In this document: positions 6,126-7,168 of the stretch, piece after piece
Layout of the letters: each line of letters begins with the position of its first letter
How positions within the stretch are numbered: position 1 is the first letter of the stretch
Origin: an uncultured Candidatus Saccharibacteria bacterium
GTDB lineage: Bacteria > Patescibacteria > Saccharimonadia > Saccharimonadales > UBA1547
DNA: 7,168 nt
Direction of reading: 5' to 3'
NCBI GenBank assembly: GCA_946480535.1
Contig: CAMLKA010000036.1
Location: 1-7,168, forward strand
Program-made: the position numbers and the translations under genes
Notes under the pieces: generated by a model
Database searches by the model: none
What the model was told of the DNA's origin: nothing
The model's input: only the letters and a program-made list of their open reading frames with translations

Positions 6126-6605
6126 TTATCCGCGAGCAAAGTGTGCGAATGCACGGTTTGCTTCGGCCATCTTGTGGGTGTCTTCCTTCTTCTTGAAGGC
6201 TGCACCAGTTTCGTTGTATGCATCAACGATCTCAAGAGCGAGACGTTGGCTGTATGGCATTCCAGAACGAGCGCGCGCGCTTTGTACAAGCCATGAAAAG
6301 GCGTAGTGCAATTGGCGGTGACCAGCTACTGGGAATGGAATTTGGTAGTTTGCACCACCAACACGGCGTGACTTCACTTCGAAGTTTGGAGAAACGTTCT
6401 TGAGGGCTTTTTCAAACACTTCAAGTGGGTTTTCGCTATCGAGCTTCTTAGCAGCGATCTCAAGTGCAGTGTAAACAGCACGTTCTGCAACAAGCTTCTT
6501 ACCATCAAGCATAGACTTGTTGATAAGGCGTTGCACCATTTGGCTTTGGTACTTGCGGTCTGGAGTAGGGATACGCTGCAAGCTAACAGTTTTCTTACGT
6601 GGCAT
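6126..6605 (-). CDS. rpsG: Small ribosomal subunit protein S7
   Basis: S7 nucleates folding of the 3' major domain of 16S rRNA and lines the E site and mRNA exit of the 30S subunit. The 159 residues are close to the usual 156. Conserved blocks are present: LINKSMLDGKK (27-37), VKSRRVGGANYQIP (77-90), and KMAEANRAFAH (145-155) near the C-terminus. The ATG at 6605 lies two bases after the rpsL TAG stop, and AAGGAAGG nine bases upstream, inside the end of rpsL, serves as ribosome binding site. The two genes are therefore one coupled operon. In many bacteria S7 represses its own operon by binding the rpsL-rpsG junction; with a two-base junction here there is little room for the known E. coli structure. 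TAA ends the gene, followed by a strong terminator instead of fusA. Confidence 0.98.
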   Translation of the reverse strand: MPRKKTVSLQRIPTPDRKYQSQMVQRLINKSMLDGKKLVAERAVYTALEIAAKKLDSENPLEVFEKALKNVSPNFEVKSRRVGGANYQIPFPVAGHRQLHYAFSWLVQSARARSGMPYSQRLALEIVDAYNETGAAFKKKEDTHKMAEANRAFAHFARG

Positions 6606-6607
6606 GA

Positions 6608-7021
6608 CTACTTACCTTCCTTCTTAGCACCGTACTTAGAACGGCCTTGTTGACGCTTTGCAACACCTTGGAGGTCGAGGGCACCACGAACGATGTGGTA
6701 ACGTACACCTGGAAGGTCTGGTACACGACCACCACGAACGAGCACTACGGCGTGTTCTTGGAGGTTGTGACCTTCACCACCGATGTAAGCCCATACTTCG
6801 TGACCGTTCGTAAGACGAACACGAGCAACCTTACGAAGCGCTGAGTTAGGCTTCTTTGGTGTCTTAGTTGTAACCTTAATACAAACACCACGCTTTAGTG
6901 GGGCATTTTGGTCGTAGTAACGCACCTTAAGTGCATTGTGGATGCGTCCAAGCGCAGGAGACTTTGACTTCTTGTTCGCAGTCTGGCGCGGCTTGCGCAC
7001 GAGTTGATTGATTGTTGGCAT
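6608..7021 (-). CDS. rpsL: Small ribosomal subunit protein S12
   Basis: S12 sits at the decoding centre of the 30S subunit and controls the accuracy of codon reading; streptomycin acts next to it. The N-terminus [10 protein letters not shown] and the core [17 protein letters not shown] (54-70), [11 protein letters not shown] (80-90) and [12 protein letters not shown] (105-116) are typical. The protein has 137 residues against 124 in E. coli; the extra 13 fall between SPAL and KRGVC (residues 25-42). Lys43 of E. coli is kept (Lys56), but Lys88 is replaced by Pro101 in RVPDLPG; the following Asp, the usual methylthiolation site, is kept. AGAGGAAG upstream is the likely ribosome binding site, with GAGG an unusually long 14 bases before the ATG. 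There is no other in-frame start nearby. It leads a two-gene operon with rpsG. Confidence 0.98.
   Translation of the reverse strand: MPTINQLVRKPRQTANKKSKSPALGRIHNALKVRYYDQNAPLKRGVCIKVTTKTPKKPNSALRKVARVRLTNGHEVWAYIGGEGHNLQEHAVVLVRGGRVPDLPGVRYHIVRGALDLQGVAKRQQGRSKYGAKKEGK
6615..6622 (-). promoter_or_regulatory. Ribosome binding site of rpsG
   Basis: AAGGAAGG lies within the last codons of rpsL, nine bases before the rpsG ATG. It supports this start and tight coupling of S7 to S12 translation. Confidence 0.75.
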
Positions 7022-7168
7022 AGAACAATAAACTTCCTCTTAAAATTAGTAGATATACACCTTCTAGTTAAAGGTTTGTCCTGCCGGCCAGCACGCCTAT
7101 GCAAAACGATATTCATCTCGCCCATCTGTCTTGTACACGTTTCAGATGAGAATGAATGGAAACTCAAG
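7022..7168 (-). other. Leader region upstream of rpsL
   Basis: These 147 bases hold no convincing gene. AAGAGGAAG (7041-7033) is the rpsL ribosome binding site. No clear -35/-10 pair is visible: TATATC near 7060 with GACA further upstream is a poor fit. The promoter is either weak in sequence or outside the window, where more genes of the operon may also lie. Confidence 0.5.

Noticed and set aside
7042..7085. GACA...TATATC as the rpsL promoter
   Set aside because: The spacing is about 19 bases and both boxes match poorly; not strong enough to annotate.
6895..7167. Minus-strand frame of 90 codons overlapping the rpsL start
   Set aside because: It is out of frame with rpsL and overlaps its highly conserved N-terminus; the composition looks random and there is no ribosome binding site.

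Overview
The window carries eight protein-coding genes, all on the minus strand, so it reads naturally from position 7168 down to 1. Ribosomal protein S12, ribosomal protein S7 and elongation factor G are recognisable at once. The other five are not assigned to a named family with confidence. Small genes, short gaps, standard stop codons (TAG, TAA and TGA all end genes), and divergent core translation proteins point to a bacterium of the Candidate Phyla Radiation (Patescibacteria). Saccharibacteria or Parcubacteria are plausible, but this is a judgement from the look of the proteins, not a search result. No in-frame TGA occurs inside a core gene, so the UGA-glycine code of Gracilibacteria and SR1 is unlikely. 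No tRNA, rRNA, CRISPR array or insertion sequence was seen.

Layout in the direction of transcription: a leader of about 147 bases (7168-7022), rpsL (7021-6608), rpsG (6605-6126) and a strong intrinsic terminator (6109-6078). Next come a small single-pass membrane protein (6062-5538), a protein of about 364 residues with a possible PD-(D/E)XK nuclease core (5446-4352), and two adjacent genes that look like diverged duplicates (4304-3648 and 3646-2915). fusA follows with its own promoter and leader (2814-718), then a terminator (703-674). Last is the first part of a TIM-barrel-like protein of unknown function (611 to the left edge). The classical rpsL-rpsG-fusA block is thus split by about 3.3 kb holding four unrelated genes, and fusA has been given separate promoter control.

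Two themes stand out. First, EF-G has an altered guanine-binding site: the G4 motif reads NKIN instead of NKxD, and the G5 SA(F/L) loop is replaced by GGDGRG, with a three-residue insertion in switch I. S12 also has proline where the streptomycin-linked Lys88 normally sits, plus a 13-residue insertion. Second, several accessory genes appear to be leaderless: a -10 box lies 6-7 bases before the ATG (clearest at 4304, also at 611 and 6062). rpsL, rpsG, fusA and the second duplicate have upstream leaders or purine-rich ribosome binding sites. The job of the four-gene insert is unknown.
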